A stretch of 22,587 bases of DNA from a bacterium (GCA_021814805.1 JAKAHT010000004.1:7753-30339); one strand, 5' to 3'. Counted from the first letter of the stretch, positions 14,927 through 21,536 are shown. Notes: generated by a model from the letters alone, not told the origin. Translations and numbers: made by a program.

Positions 14927-16309
14927 ATGTTCGACCATATAAGCGAAAAATCTGTTTATTTCATAGGCATAGGTGGCATAGGCATGAGTTCTTTAGCTAG
15001 GTGGTTTAAGGCTCAAAATTGGGCTGTTTTTGGCTCTGATATGACCGAGAGTAAAATAACCCAAGAGCTTAAAAAAGATGGTATAAAGGTCAAAATAGGC
15101 CATAAAAAGGCTAATTTAGAGTCTAAATTGGGACTCGTTATATACAATAATGCCATCCCGGTCGGAAATCCCGAGCTTTTGGAGGCAAAGAAGAGAGGTC
15201 TTCCTATTTACTCTTACCCGGAGGCCGTAGGTGAACTTACTAAGAGTTATGAAACATTCGCTGTTGCCGGAGCTCACGGAAAAAGCACAACTACATCTCT
15301 TTTGTCTCTTGTTCTTATAAGGGCCGGTTTTGATCCGACTGTCATAGTGGGTACTAAATTAAAAGAATTCGGCGATACTAACTTTCGTTTAGGCAATAAA
15401 GATTATCTTGTTCTTGAGGCCGATGAGTGGAAGGCGGCTTTCTTAAATTATTTCCCTACCTTCACCATCATCACGAACATCGACAAGGAGCATTTGGATT
15501 TTTATAAGAATTTTGAAAATGTAGAAAAAACATTTTTGAAATTCATTTCCAATATGAAACTCGGCGGTACCCTTCTTGTTAATAAGGATAATAAAAATCT
15601 TTACAGATTAAAAAAAGAAATCGAGAAAGCGGCCAAGGAAAAATCGGTCAACGTCATCTGGTATTCTTTATCTGACAGGCCGGACCTTAAGTCAAAATTA
15701 AAGAAAAGTCTTTCCATTCCCGGCGAGCACAATCTTATGAACGCTTTGGCTGTTTCTATGCTCACTAAAACATTGGGTATTGAAGAAAAATTAATTCTTT
15801 CGGCTCTTCATGACTATAAAGGCGCCTGGCGAAGGTTCGAGTATCGTGGTGATCTTAATGTCCGCAAGTGCAAGATACGTTATACCAAATATAAAATACC
15901 GGTTTACGACGATTATGCTCATCATCCGACTGAAATTGATGCGACTCTTTCTGCTTTCCGGGAAAAATTCCCCAAATATAAGATAGTTTGCGTTTTTGAG
16001 CCTCATCAGGCAAAGCGCCTCCAGAATCTTTTTAAAGAGTTTTCTGTTTCTTTTGATAAGGCGGATTATTTGGTTCTAATGCCGACATATAAAGTAGCTG
16101 GCCGGGATAAGATAAACAAAGCCTATACATCCGAAAGTTTGGTTAAGCGCATATCTCGCTCCAATAAAAATTTAAACGTTTCGTTTTGCCGCGATTATGA
16201 AAAACTTCCTAAGGTTTTCGGAGAAATAATGAATGACAGCAAAGAAAGATTCGTTATTGTGATGATGGGTGCCGGTACTATCGCAAACCATACCGATAAT
16301 CTTATATAA
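14927..16309 (+). CDS. murC: UDP-N-acetylmuramate--L-alanine ligase
   Basis: A 460-residue Mur ligase that adds L-Ala to UDP-MurNAc using ATP. Motifs: N-terminal Rossmann 'GIGGIGMSSLARWF' (14-27), P-loop 'AGAHGKSTTTSLL' (114-126), 'LEADEW' (163-168), 'NIDKEHLDFY' (184-193), 'PGEHNLMNALA' (265-275) and 'YDDYAHHPTEI' (327-337). A short insertion (about 310-323, basic) precedes the last motif. No Shine-Dalgarno is visible; a TAATAT ends 5 bases before the ATG. It is detached from the mraY-murG operon by gltX and three other genes. Confidence 0.96.
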   Translation: MFDHISEKSVYFIGIGGIGMSSLARWFKAQNWAVFGSDMTESKITQELKKDGIKVKIGHKKANLESKLGLVIYNNAIPVGNPELLEAKKRGLPIYSYPEAVGELTKSYETFAVAGAHGKSTTTSLLSLVLIRAGFDPTVIVGTKLKEFGDTNFRLGNKDYLVLEADEWKAAFLNYFPTFTIITNIDKEHLDFYKNFENVEKTFLKFISNMKLGGTLLVNKDNKNLYRLKKEIEKAAKEKSVNVIWYSLSDRPDLKSKLKKSLSIPGEHNLMNALAVSMLTKTLGIEEKLILSALHDYKGAWRRFEYRGDLNVRKCKIRYTKYKIPVYDDYAHHPTEIDATLSAFREKFPKYKIVCVFEPHQAKRLQNLFKEFSVSFDKADYLVLMPTYKVAGRDKINKAYTSESLVKRISRSNKNLNVSFCRDYEKLPKVFGEIMNDSKERFVIVMMGAGTIANHTDNLI

Positions 16310-16311
16310 AT

Positions 16312-17100
16312 TTAATATATACTATCCACAGAAACGTGCGATGTCGGGAGGCGTGTAAAGCGAGTGAAGTTGGGTTTCTTTTGTATTTTTTCTTCTATGA
16401 GTTTATTTTTACGCCAGTATATTTTATAAGCATTGGCTTTAGTTTTTGAACTTATCACTCTCCAGGAATCGCCCACTATTTCGAGGGCGGCGCAGTTGTC
16501 TATGACTATAGCCGTGTCGTGGGTTTTCTTGATCATATTTTTTAAAGACTTTTCCCGGAGCTTCTTTTCCACGTCCCAGTGCGGGCAATGCAGGGCTTCT
16601 ATCATACCCAAGCCGGCCGTGCGGATGTAATCGGCTTTTTTGTCCAGCATTTTCCTGGAATCTGAATGTCCCCACTTAAACCAACAAATGGAGCCGGCCG
16701 AGAGTCCCGAGAGCACTATTCCCCTTTCCCAGGCTTCGTAGAGTATTTTATCCAATCCGTATCTTTTCCAGGCGTGCATCATCTTTTCGGTATTTCCGCC
16801 GCCGACATAAATTATGTCGGACCGCAAGACTTTTTCCTTGATTTCTTTTTTTGTCGGTCTGTTTTTTAAAAGATAAAGGACGTCTGTTCTTGTTTTTAAT
16901 CTTTTGCCGAAATGTTTTTTGACAACTTCATAATAGCTTTCCGAATCATTGCTGGCGGTGGGAATAAAAAGCAGTCGGGGATTTTTCTTTCCCGTAAGGC
17001 GGATTATTTCGCGGTCAATCTTCGTTGTTTCAACCGGATAGCCCGGCCGTCCTATTTCTCCTCCGCCCAGGGCTACTATTTTTTTAATTATCGGCGTCAT
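16312..17100 (-). CDS. Peptidase E-like (S51 family) protein
   Basis: A 262-residue protein with the class I glutamine amidotransferase-like fold seen in peptidase E and cyanophycinase. It starts 'KKIVALGGGEIGRPG', has 'IIYVGGGNTEKMMHAW' (97-111) and the nucleophile elbow 'GLSAGSICWF' with S134, then H171/H174 in 'HCPHWD'. Peptidase E cleaves N-terminal Asp dipeptides; the substrate here is unknown. The ATG at 17100 is preferred to a TTG three codons earlier. A TAAAAT (17113-17118) lies 12 bases before the start, again predicting a very short leader. It converges on murC with only 2 bases between stops. Confidence 0.85.
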   Translation of the reverse strand: MTPIIKKIVALGGGEIGRPGYPVETTKIDREIIRLTGKKNPRLLFIPTASNDSESYYEVVKKHFGKRLKTRTDVLYLLKNRPTKKEIKEKVLRSDIIYVGGGNTEKMMHAWKRYGLDKILYEAWERGIVLSGLSAGSICWFKWGHSDSRKMLDKKADYIRTAGLGMIEALHCPHWDVEKKLREKSLKNMIKKTHDTAIVIDNCAALEIVGDSWRVISSKTKANAYKIYWRKNKLIEEKIQKKPNFTRFTRLPTSHVSVDSIY

Positions 17101-17132
17101 GGTTTTCAATTTATTTTATCAGAGTTAACGGC

Positions 17133-17168
17133 AAAGCGGCACCCTTTATTTTAAGTGGTGCCGCTTTT
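17133..17168. terminator. Terminator hairpin after the first orphan gene
   Basis: Arms AAAGCGGCACC (17133-17143) and GGTGCCGCTTT (17157-17167) are perfectly complementary, with a 13-base loop and short T runs on both sides. It starts directly at the stop codon of the minus-strand gene 17167-17634 and also lies upstream of the peptidase E-like gene. Confidence 0.75.
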
Positions 17169-17634
17169 AGTTCAATAGAAACGATTTCTTACCCCCGGAA
17201 ATTCTACCTTCGATTACGTTGTAGATTTCAGGCAGGGTTAGATTAATGGATAATTCTCCCTCTATGATGCCGTTGTTTTTTGGAACTCTGGCGCTTGTGA
17301 TAATTTTGTTCCAGACTTCCCGGTTGTCTTTCACCGTACCCACTATCGGCAATGAAAGTCTGAGTTCGACGGTGGTTTTTCCGAATAGGGTTTCTATACT
17401 CTCAACGAACATAGAGAGCTTCATATTTTTATTCCCTATTATAGCTATGCCGTCGTAACCTCGTTCATCGCGCACCGCGTTTATTGCGGTTTGGATGGAT
17501 TTCTTGTTTAAGCGTTTGGTGAAGCCATCCAAGTATTTTTTAGCTTCCTTCACTATTATTTCATAGAGATTCGGGGATATGTCTACAAGTCCGGCACGAA
17601 AAAGATCATTATCCAGGGATTTTATTGTGGCCAT
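17167..17634 (-). CDS. Orphan protein of 155 residues (first of three SD-led orphan genes)
   Basis: I do not recognise the family. The soluble protein starts 'MATIKSLDNDLFRAGLVD', has a helical basic region at about 25-45 and a predicted alternating beta-rich C-terminal half ('IEGELSINLTLPEIYNVIEGRI'). There is no signal peptide or membrane segment. The ATG at 17634 is chosen because a perfect AAGGAGG lies 6 bases upstream (17641-17647); an in-frame ATG at 17676 would precede this site and is unlikely. A TTGACA (17690-17695) and TATTCT (17665-17670) lie upstream, and a hairpin follows the stop. It is a monocistronic unit. Confidence 0.7.
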   Translation of the reverse strand: MATIKSLDNDLFRAGLVDISPNLYEIIVKEAKKYLDGFTKRLNKKSIQTAINAVRDERGYDGIAIIGNKNMKLSMFVESIETLFGKTTVELRLSLPIVGTVKDNREVWNKIITSARVPKNNGIIEGELSINLTLPEIYNVIEGRISGGKKSFLLN

Positions 17635-17664
17635 TTTAAACCTCCTTTTTAAACAGCGATTAAT

Positions 17665-17695
17665 AGAATAAACCATAAATATTGTTTCATGTCAA
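17665..17695 (-). promoter_or_regulatory. Promoter of orphan gene 17167-17634
   Basis: Read on the minus strand, TTGACA (17695-17690) is followed after 19 bases by TATTCT (17670-17665). The block around the -35, TATTTGACATGAAACAATA, closely matches the region upstream of the third orphan gene. The leader to the Shine-Dalgarno is about 10 bases. Confidence 0.5.
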
Positions 17696-17720
17696 ATATA
17701 AAAGGCTCTGTAAATTATTT

Positions 17721-17746
17721 AAGGCGTACCGGATGGCACGCCTTTT
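17721..17746. terminator. Terminator-like hairpin between orphan genes
   Basis: AAGGCGT (17721-17727) and ACGCCTT (17738-17744) are inverted arms with a 10-base loop. T bases follow on the plus strand; on the minus strand, where the gene 17781-18140 ends, the tail is AT-rich rather than a clean T run. Confidence 0.6.
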
Positions 17747-17780
17747 ATAAGGTGGGTTTATTAATTAACCTGGGAGGTAT

Positions 17781-18140
17781 TTATTCCTCGATTGATACTA
17801 TTTCCGTCTCTTTATCTACGGTCACGTTTATGGAACCATTGGAGGTGATGAGGACGTTCTTCAGATCATAGTGACCTGGCATGTTGACTTTCAAGTTGTT
17901 GACGGTCACTTTATCCGGTAAAGAATTTCCGTCGCCCTCTTCCAGGGTCTTAAGTACTTTTAAGTCACTGTCGCAGAAAAATACCGCTGCGACCGGTATT
18001 CCCTTTTCCGCCGGTTGTCCGACACGAATGTTTTGTAAGTCGGCTCGTACAGTTTGACCGTGCGTCATCTCTTCATTAGACATCCTGTATTTCAGCATGT
18101 CCGGTTGAGAATTTACCATTACCTTGGCTTGGATTTTCAT
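17781..18140 (-). CDS. Orphan protein of 119 residues (second of three SD-led orphan genes)
   Basis: I do not recognise it. The protein is predicted mostly beta ('MKIQAKVMVNSQ', 'DKVTVNNLKVNMPGHYDL', 'LITSNGSINVTVDKETEIVSIEE') and has one Cys (about residue 57, 'VFFCDSD'). No signal or membrane segment. An AGGAGG lies 5 bases before the ATG, one of the strongest ribosome-binding sites in the window. Upstream is a TTGACA (18205-18210) overlapping the edge of a perfect hairpin. It has its own 3' hairpin at 17721-17744, so it is a separate unit. Confidence 0.7.
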   Translation of the reverse strand: MKIQAKVMVNSQPDMLKYRMSNEEMTHGQTVRADLQNIRVGQPAEKGIPVAAVFFCDSDLKVLKTLEEGDGNSLPDKVTVNNLKVNMPGHYDLKNVLITSNGSINVTVDKETEIVSIEE

Positions 18141-18181
18141 AAAACCTCCTGGGTTTTAGTTTATGGATTGGGTTAATTATG

Positions 18182-18210
18182 ATCGGGATCAGGTAAGATC
18201 CCGATGTCAA
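18182..18210 (-). promoter_or_regulatory. Perfect inverted repeat next to a TTGACA upstream of orphan gene 17781-18140
   Basis: ATCGGGATC (18182-18190) and GATCCCGAT (18197-18205) form a 9-bp perfect stem around a 6-base loop. On the minus strand it follows directly on TTGACA (18210-18205) and precedes a CATAAT at 18176-18181. The 23-base gap between the two boxes is too long for a standard promoter, so the repeat may be an operator or a hairpin in the transcript. Confidence 0.5.
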
Positions 18211-18281
18211 AGAGCGTTTTTCAATAATGAGACAATGTTGGATATTTTGCAATAGCCTGATTCCGGGCCCCAAAAAGCGGC

Positions 18282-18311
18282 GAAGCGGCACATATTTGTA
18301 CCGCTTCTTTT
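18282..18311. terminator. Terminator hairpin after the third orphan gene
   Basis: GAAGCGG (18282-18288) and CCGCTTC (18301-18307) are inverted arms with a 12-base loop. TTTT follows on the plus strand; on the minus strand a TTTTT (18272-18276 on the complement) follows a few bases after the stem. It lies just after the stop of 18320-18790 and resembles the hairpin at 17133-17168. Confidence 0.65.
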
Positions 18312-18319
18312 GAAAAAAA

Positions 18320-18790
18320 TTATGGCTCGATTCTGTATTTTGTCCCGTCCGGTCTTATGACGAAAAACCATTTTATCCCCTCTTTATTGTTCCGGTAATT
18401 ATCCTGGCTTCTCAGAAACAACAATCTCTCTTTCGCTCTACTTTCAACGGATTTTTGGGAATAAAAAACATCGTTCATCTCATAAGATTTGTTGGTATGA
18501 TTGTTGAAACCTTCCATTCTCCATATCCCATTTTTCTTTCTTACGCCGGCCACCATAAATATGACGGCTGACAGTATCAAGAATATTCCGAGTATTATAT
18601 CTCCCACATCTTTGAGCCTTAAAAGATGCGGTAGAGCTAACAGCGTTGTAAAAGCCGCAGTGACCATCATTACCTGGTATCTCATTCCGAGCTCTTTTTC
18701 TTTTCTGTAGTTAATGACTATTTCTATACAGAAAACTATCAAGAGCAGAAAAAATGATGCCGGTATGACAAGGGTAAAAAAGTTATCCAT
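18320..18790 (-). CDS. Orphan membrane protein of 156 residues (third of three SD-led orphan genes)
   Basis: I do not recognise it. Three hydrophobic segments lie at about residues 4-27, 42-58 and 64-84, followed by a basic, polar cytoplasmic tail of about 70 residues ('SQKSVESRAKERLLFLRSQDNYR') ending 'WFFVIRPDGTKYRIEP'. A GGAGG lies 6 bases before the ATG. TATAAT (18824-18829) is the likely -10. A 27-base inverted repeat lies further upstream. It has its own terminator. Confidence 0.7.
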   Translation of the reverse strand: MDNFFTLVIPASFFLLLIVFCIEIVINYRKEKELGMRYQVMMVTAAFTTLLALPHLLRLKDVGDIILGIFLILSAVIFMVAGVRKKNGIWRMEGFNNHTNKSYEMNDVFYSQKSVESRAKERLLFLRSQDNYRNNKEGIKWFFVIRPDGTKYRIEP

Positions 18791-18823
18791 AACGTACCTC
18801 CGTTTTTATTTGTTTAACAGCTG

Positions 18824-18867
18824 ATTATATTTTTAATATTTTGACACATATCTATTGTTTATGTCAA
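18824..18867 (-). promoter_or_regulatory. Promoter region with a TTGACA/TGTCAA inverted repeat
   Basis: On the minus strand a TATAAT lies at 18829-18824, 33 bases before the ATG at 18790. Upstream, TTGACA (18841-18846) and TGTCAA (18862-18867) form an inverted repeat 27 bases long overall with partial symmetry inside. The outer half on the minus strand, TATTTGACATAAACAATA, is nearly the same as the element before gene 17167-17634. Confidence 0.5.
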
Positions 18868-18882
18868 ATAAGAGGAATAAAT

Positions 18883-18907
18883 AAAAACGCCCTGCTTGGG
18901 GCGTTTT
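18883..18907 (-). terminator. Intrinsic terminator of the arsR - FMN reductase - membrane protein unit
   Basis: Arms AAAAACGCCC (18883-18892) and GGGCGTTTTT (18898-18907) are perfectly complementary around a 5-base loop. Read on the minus strand a GC stem is followed directly by T5, a textbook intrinsic terminator. It lies 22 bases after the stop of gene 18930-19268. Confidence 0.9.
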
Positions 18908-18929
18908 TATATCAAGATTGGAGCTTAAT

Positions 18930-19268
18930 TTATTTGGTCGTTGTGGCGTTTTGATCCTGTGGTTGGGCTTGATTGAAGTAGCCCATCATTCCCGGGCCGT
19001 AGCCGTTATAATTACCCGACCATCTTTCCGCTGGGCCGTAAGATCTGTAATACATCATCGGATAGCCGCGATAGCCCGTTAAATAGGTGCTTATCACGCC
19101 TACTCTGAAGCCCACCCAAAAAGTGAGAACAAGAACTATAAAAGCCAAGACTATTTTCAGTATCCAATGCTTTCCGGAGTGATAGCCGTGGAAACACATC
19201 CCGGCACCCATCTTGCATATGGGACATTCGCACGTCTCCGGATGTTTGTTATTTTTTGTTTCTTCCAT
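18930..19268 (-). CDS. Small membrane protein with N-terminal Cys/His cluster
   Basis: A 112-residue protein, family not recognised. The N-terminus carries C13, C15, C18, C25 with H27, H30 and H34 ('CECPICKMGAGMCFHGYHSGKH'), a plausible metal or redox site on the cytoplasmic side. One transmembrane helix (about 36-58) follows, then a Tyr/Gly/Met-rich outer tail. The start is 50 bases after the FMN reductase stop with no clear Shine-Dalgarno or separate promoter, so co-transcription with arsR and the reductase is likely. The terminator at 18883-18907 closes the unit. Confidence 0.7.
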   Translation of the reverse strand: MEETKNNKHPETCECPICKMGAGMCFHGYHSGKHWILKIVLAFIVLVLTFWVGFRVGVISTYLTGYRGYPMMYYRSYGPAERWSGNYNGYGPGMMGYFNQAQPQDQNATTTK

Positions 19269-19318
19269 ATATTTCTTTATTGGCGACCTTTTTTGTAATT
19301 ACTTTAAAACACGCCGAA

Positions 19319-19876
19319 TTATTTCGTTTTCATTTCTTTGGTCCAGGAAACGAGCGCGTTTATCATTTCCTCCACTTTCTCCTTGGTGGGAGCGTCGGTA
19401 ATATTTCCGCTCGCATCGAATTTATCCTGGATCATCGGAATCATGACTTCCGGTCTGTTCAGCGGGCGCATATTCAGAAACACAAAGGATTGCCTCAAAT
19501 GATACTGCATTCTTGACCCTCCTAATATACCTATCGAGCCGCTTATAATGGCGGCGGTTTTTCCATCGAAGCTGTTGTCCCCGTACGGCCTGGAAGCCCA
19601 GTCAATGGCGTTTTTAAGCGCTCCGGGTACCGAATAGTTATATTCCGGCGAGACAAAAAGTATAGCGTCGCTTTCTTTGATTTTTTTCTTGAAAGCGGTG
19701 ACGGCTTCCGGAGGATTAGTTTCAAAATCTTGATTGAAAAGAGGCAGATTGCTTATGTCGGCGGTTTCTATTTCCGCTCCTTCTACACTCATTTTTGTTA
19801 TAACCTTGAGAAGTTTGGTATGAAAGGATTCTTTACGCAAACTCCCGGAGATTCCCAATATTTTTATTTTGTCCAT
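19319..19876 (-). CDS. NADPH-dependent FMN reductase family protein
   Basis: A 185-residue flavodoxin-like protein. The FMN phosphate loop reads 'GISGSLRKESFHTKLL' (8-23), and the isoalloxazine-side motif 'FVSPEYNYSVPGALKNAIDW' spans 74-93, followed by 'ISGSIGILGGSRMQYHLRQ' (111-129). The family reduces FMN, quinones, azo dyes or chromate with NAD(P)H in the cytoplasm. Its ATG shares the A of the arsR stop (TAATG), so translation is coupled and the regulator probably controls it. ArsH belongs to the same superfamily, but nothing here shows an arsenic role. Confidence 0.9.
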   Translation of the reverse strand: MDKIKILGISGSLRKESFHTKLLKVITKMSVEGAEIETADISNLPLFNQDFETNPPEAVTAFKKKIKESDAILFVSPEYNYSVPGALKNAIDWASRPYGDNSFDGKTAAIISGSIGILGGSRMQYHLRQSFVFLNMRPLNRPEVMIPMIQDKFDASGNITDAPTKEKVEEMINALVSWTKEMKTK

Positions 19877-20181
19877 TATTTTTTGTTTTGTTTTTTCGAC
19901 TTTTGTTTTTTTACGTCTAAAGCTAGATTTTTTAGTAAATGCAGGGCATATTCCGAGTTGAAATCGTAGAATATTTCCTTTCCTCTCTTTTCGTCCACTA
20001 CCAGCCGGCAGGATTTGAGAACCTTAAGATGTTGAGATACGGCCGGCTGTGAGAGTTTGACTATTTTTACGAGTTCCCCTACAGTCTTTCGGCCGTTCAA
20101 AAGGGCTTCAATTATCCTGTATCTCGAGGAATTGCCTATGCCTTTGCCGAATTCCTCAATCTCATTGCACAAACACAACAT
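19876..20181 (-). CDS. ArsR/SmtB-family winged-helix repressor
   Basis: A 101-residue DNA-binding protein. The winged helix spans about residues 17-75: 'SSRYRIIEALLNGRKTVGELVKIVKLSQPAVSQHLKVLKSCRLVVDEKRGKEIFYDFNSE' (in two parts, recognition helix around 'QPAVSQHLKVL'). The ELCVCD metal motif of ArsR is absent. Cys residues are C3, C5 ('MLCLCNE') and C58 or so after the recognition helix, so a thiol or metal switch is possible. The C-terminus is Lys-rich. A palindrome directly adjoining the start codon suggests autoregulation. Confidence 0.9.
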   Translation of the reverse strand: MLCLCNEIEEFGKGIGNSSRYRIIEALLNGRKTVGELVKIVKLSQPAVSQHLKVLKSCRLVVDEKRGKEIFYDFNSEYALHLLKNLALDVKKQKSKKQNKK

Positions 20182-20215
20182 ATAAACATATTAGTATATG
20201 CTTATATAATGTCAA
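20182..20215 (-). promoter_or_regulatory. arsR promoter with overlapping palindromic operator
   Basis: On the minus strand, TTGACA (20215-20210), a 16-base spacer and TAATAT (20193-20188) form a promoter whose predicted start is the A of the arsR ATG (20181). ATAAACATAT (20182-20191) and ATATGCTTAT (20196-20205) are inverted arms matching at 9 of 10 positions around a 4-base centre. The repeat covers the -10 and most of the spacer, as expected for an ArsR-family repressor site. Confidence 0.7.
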
Positions 20216-20242
20216 GCGGCGTCTCTTTTGAAGACGCCACTT
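20214..20242. terminator. Terminator-like hairpin after the PLP-enzyme gene
   Basis: GGCGTCT (20218-20224) and AGACGCC (20232-20238) are perfect arms with a 7-base loop; the stem extends with one mismatch to 20214-20242. It lies just after the minus-strand stop at 20249. There is no T run, and the arsR -35 begins within the hairpin's outer edge, so it may insulate arsR from readthrough. Confidence 0.6.
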
Positions 20243-20248
20243 AGGTGT

Positions 20249-21271
20249 TTAAATGATTTCCCAAGGCAAAGGTGCTGTACTGGGTTTTTGCCACTCTTCC
20301 GGCAGAAAGACTGTGAATCTGTCGGCTACATACGGTCGGAAACTGTCATGAAAAATTATGGCGGCCACAATCTTTCCTTCGGAGTTTCTCAGCCTGTCGA
20401 GGGACCGGTTCTGTCTTTTTTCTTCTTTGAGGAATTTTATGACTCCGGCATAAGCCATTCCCCCGCTGGCTCCCGGTGTCAAACCAGTTTTCCATAAAAT
20501 TTGGAGCGAAGAAAGATAAGAGATTTTTGTTTCTACCTCCACTTTCTCGTCTATGGCTTCACGCCAAGGAAGAGAAATTTCTTTCATCGCGTTCAAATCT
20601 CTGGCTCCGGGTATTTCGTTTCCAGGCGAACACATCACTCCCAGAATCGTTGTGTTCTTTGCAGTTCCCCTCATAGCCTTGCTTAAACCTATTATGGTTC
20701 CTCCGGTGCCGACTGGAGCAGCTATCAAGCTTAAATTGGGTATGTTCTTAATAATTTTAGGAGTCAGCCAGTCCTCGTAGAGTTTGGTATTTGCCGGGTT
20801 GGCATACTGGTCTAAATTCAGCCAGCCGTTAGTCCCTCTTTCCCATCCGCTTTTTTTCCAGCCTCCGCCACCCAACTTACGAGCGGTCCCTATCGGACTA
20901 AGCCCTTCTTCGGGAGGAATTATTCTGGCACCGGCGAGATATGGGGGGTATTTTTTCCCCAACGGAACATCGTTTTTCATTACCAATACCACGTTTTTTA
21001 TGCCGAATGATTTGGCTAAGCCGGCTAAAACCAAGCCATAAGCTCCTGAAGTAGCTTCGATAAGAGTCTTGGTATTTTCGAGCATTCCTCTCGACAGAGC
21101 ATCTTCCAATATGCCCTTAACTGCCAAGAACTTAAGGGTTTCATATGGCATGTGGTAGCCGACTACGGCATAAAGTTCCACCTTGTCGTCGTGAAACGGG
21201 TTTAAATCATCCCCGATTTTAGCCACATGAAGCGGCCATTCTTCGAACTCGCTTAAATAAAAATTTCTCAT
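20249..21271 (-). CDS. Fold-type II PLP enzyme, cysteine synthase-like
   Basis: A 340-residue protein of the cysteine synthase/cystathionine beta-synthase group. The likely PLP lysine is K47 in 'MPYETLKFLAVKGI'. The substrate loop 'EATSGAYG' (72-79) has Ala where TSGN has Asn. Further family features are 'NLDQYANPANTKLYEDWL' (152-169), the phosphate loop 'PVGTGGTIIG' (186-195) and 'GASGGMAYAG' near the end. The exact reaction is unclear: beta-replacement or elimination on Ser/Cys-like amino acids is the family norm. The ATG at 21271, 8 bases after AAGGAAAGG, is chosen; the in-frame ATG at 21352 lies between the -35 and -10 boxes and cannot be in the transcript from that promoter. Confidence 0.85.
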   Translation of the reverse strand: MRNFYLSEFEEWPLHVAKIGDDLNPFHDDKVELYAVVGYHMPYETLKFLAVKGILEDALSRGMLENTKTLIEATSGAYGLVLAGLAKSFGIKNVVLVMKNDVPLGKKYPPYLAGARIIPPEEGLSPIGTARKLGGGGWKKSGWERGTNGWLNLDQYANPANTKLYEDWLTPKIIKNIPNLSLIAAPVGTGGTIIGLSKAMRGTAKNTTILGVMCSPGNEIPGARDLNAMKEISLPWREAIDEKVEVETKISYLSSLQILWKTGLTPGASGGMAYAGVIKFLKEEKRQNRSLDRLRNSEGKIVAAIIFHDSFRPYVADRFTVFLPEEWQKPSTAPLPWEII

Positions 21272-21331
21272 AACCTGTACCTTTCCTTGTTTATTGTCTG
21301 ATTGATTTTCTTTGTTTATGTGCGTTGCGTT

Positions 21332-21360
21332 ATTTTGTAACAATGAGCACATAATGTCAA
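21332..21360 (-). promoter_or_regulatory. Promoter of the PLP-enzyme gene
   Basis: On the minus strand, TTGACA (21360-21355), 17 bases and CAAAAT (21337-21332) form a sigma-70 type promoter. The leader to the ATG at 21271 would be about 54 bases and includes the AAGGAAAGG ribosome-binding site (21280-21288). Confidence 0.5.
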
Positions 21361-21368
21361 TGAAAATT

Positions 21369-21536
21369 CTAAACTGATTGCTTCTCTATGATTATAGGTG
21401 CCGGATTGTCCCTTGTGCCGTAGAAATAGCCCAAAAGAAAACTTGCCGCCATAAGGAATAAGATTAAAGTTACGACTATTATCCAGCCCTTATTTTTACC
21501 GAACCAGGCCGATATTTTGGCCGAAAATATTGACAT
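21369..21536 (-). CDS. Small single-span membrane protein (55 residues)
   Basis: This short frame starts MSIFSAKISAWFGKNKGW, has one strongly hydrophobic helix (about residues 18-40, 'IIVVTLILFLMAASFLLGYFYG') and a short polar tail ending 'IIIEKQSV'. A GAGGGG lies 5 bases before the ATG at 21536. It is not a recognised family. It is divergent from rpmA, with 36 bases between the starts, and the next gene downstream on the same strand is the PLP enzyme. The transmembrane helix and the ribosome-binding site support a real gene. Confidence 0.65.
   Translation of the reverse strand: MSIFSAKISAWFGKNKGWIIVVTLILFLMAASFLLGYFYGTRDNPAPIIIEKQSV

Noticed and set aside
18076..18291. Minus-strand open frame of 71 codons upstream of gene 17781-18140
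   Set aside because: It overlaps the 5' end of that gene and runs through its SD, the hairpin and the TTGACA element; no ribosome-binding site and the composition is not protein-like.
20784..21041. Plus-strand frame antisense to the PLP-enzyme gene
   Set aside because: Pro-rich, low-complexity product produced by the Gly-rich opposite frame; no ribosome-binding site.
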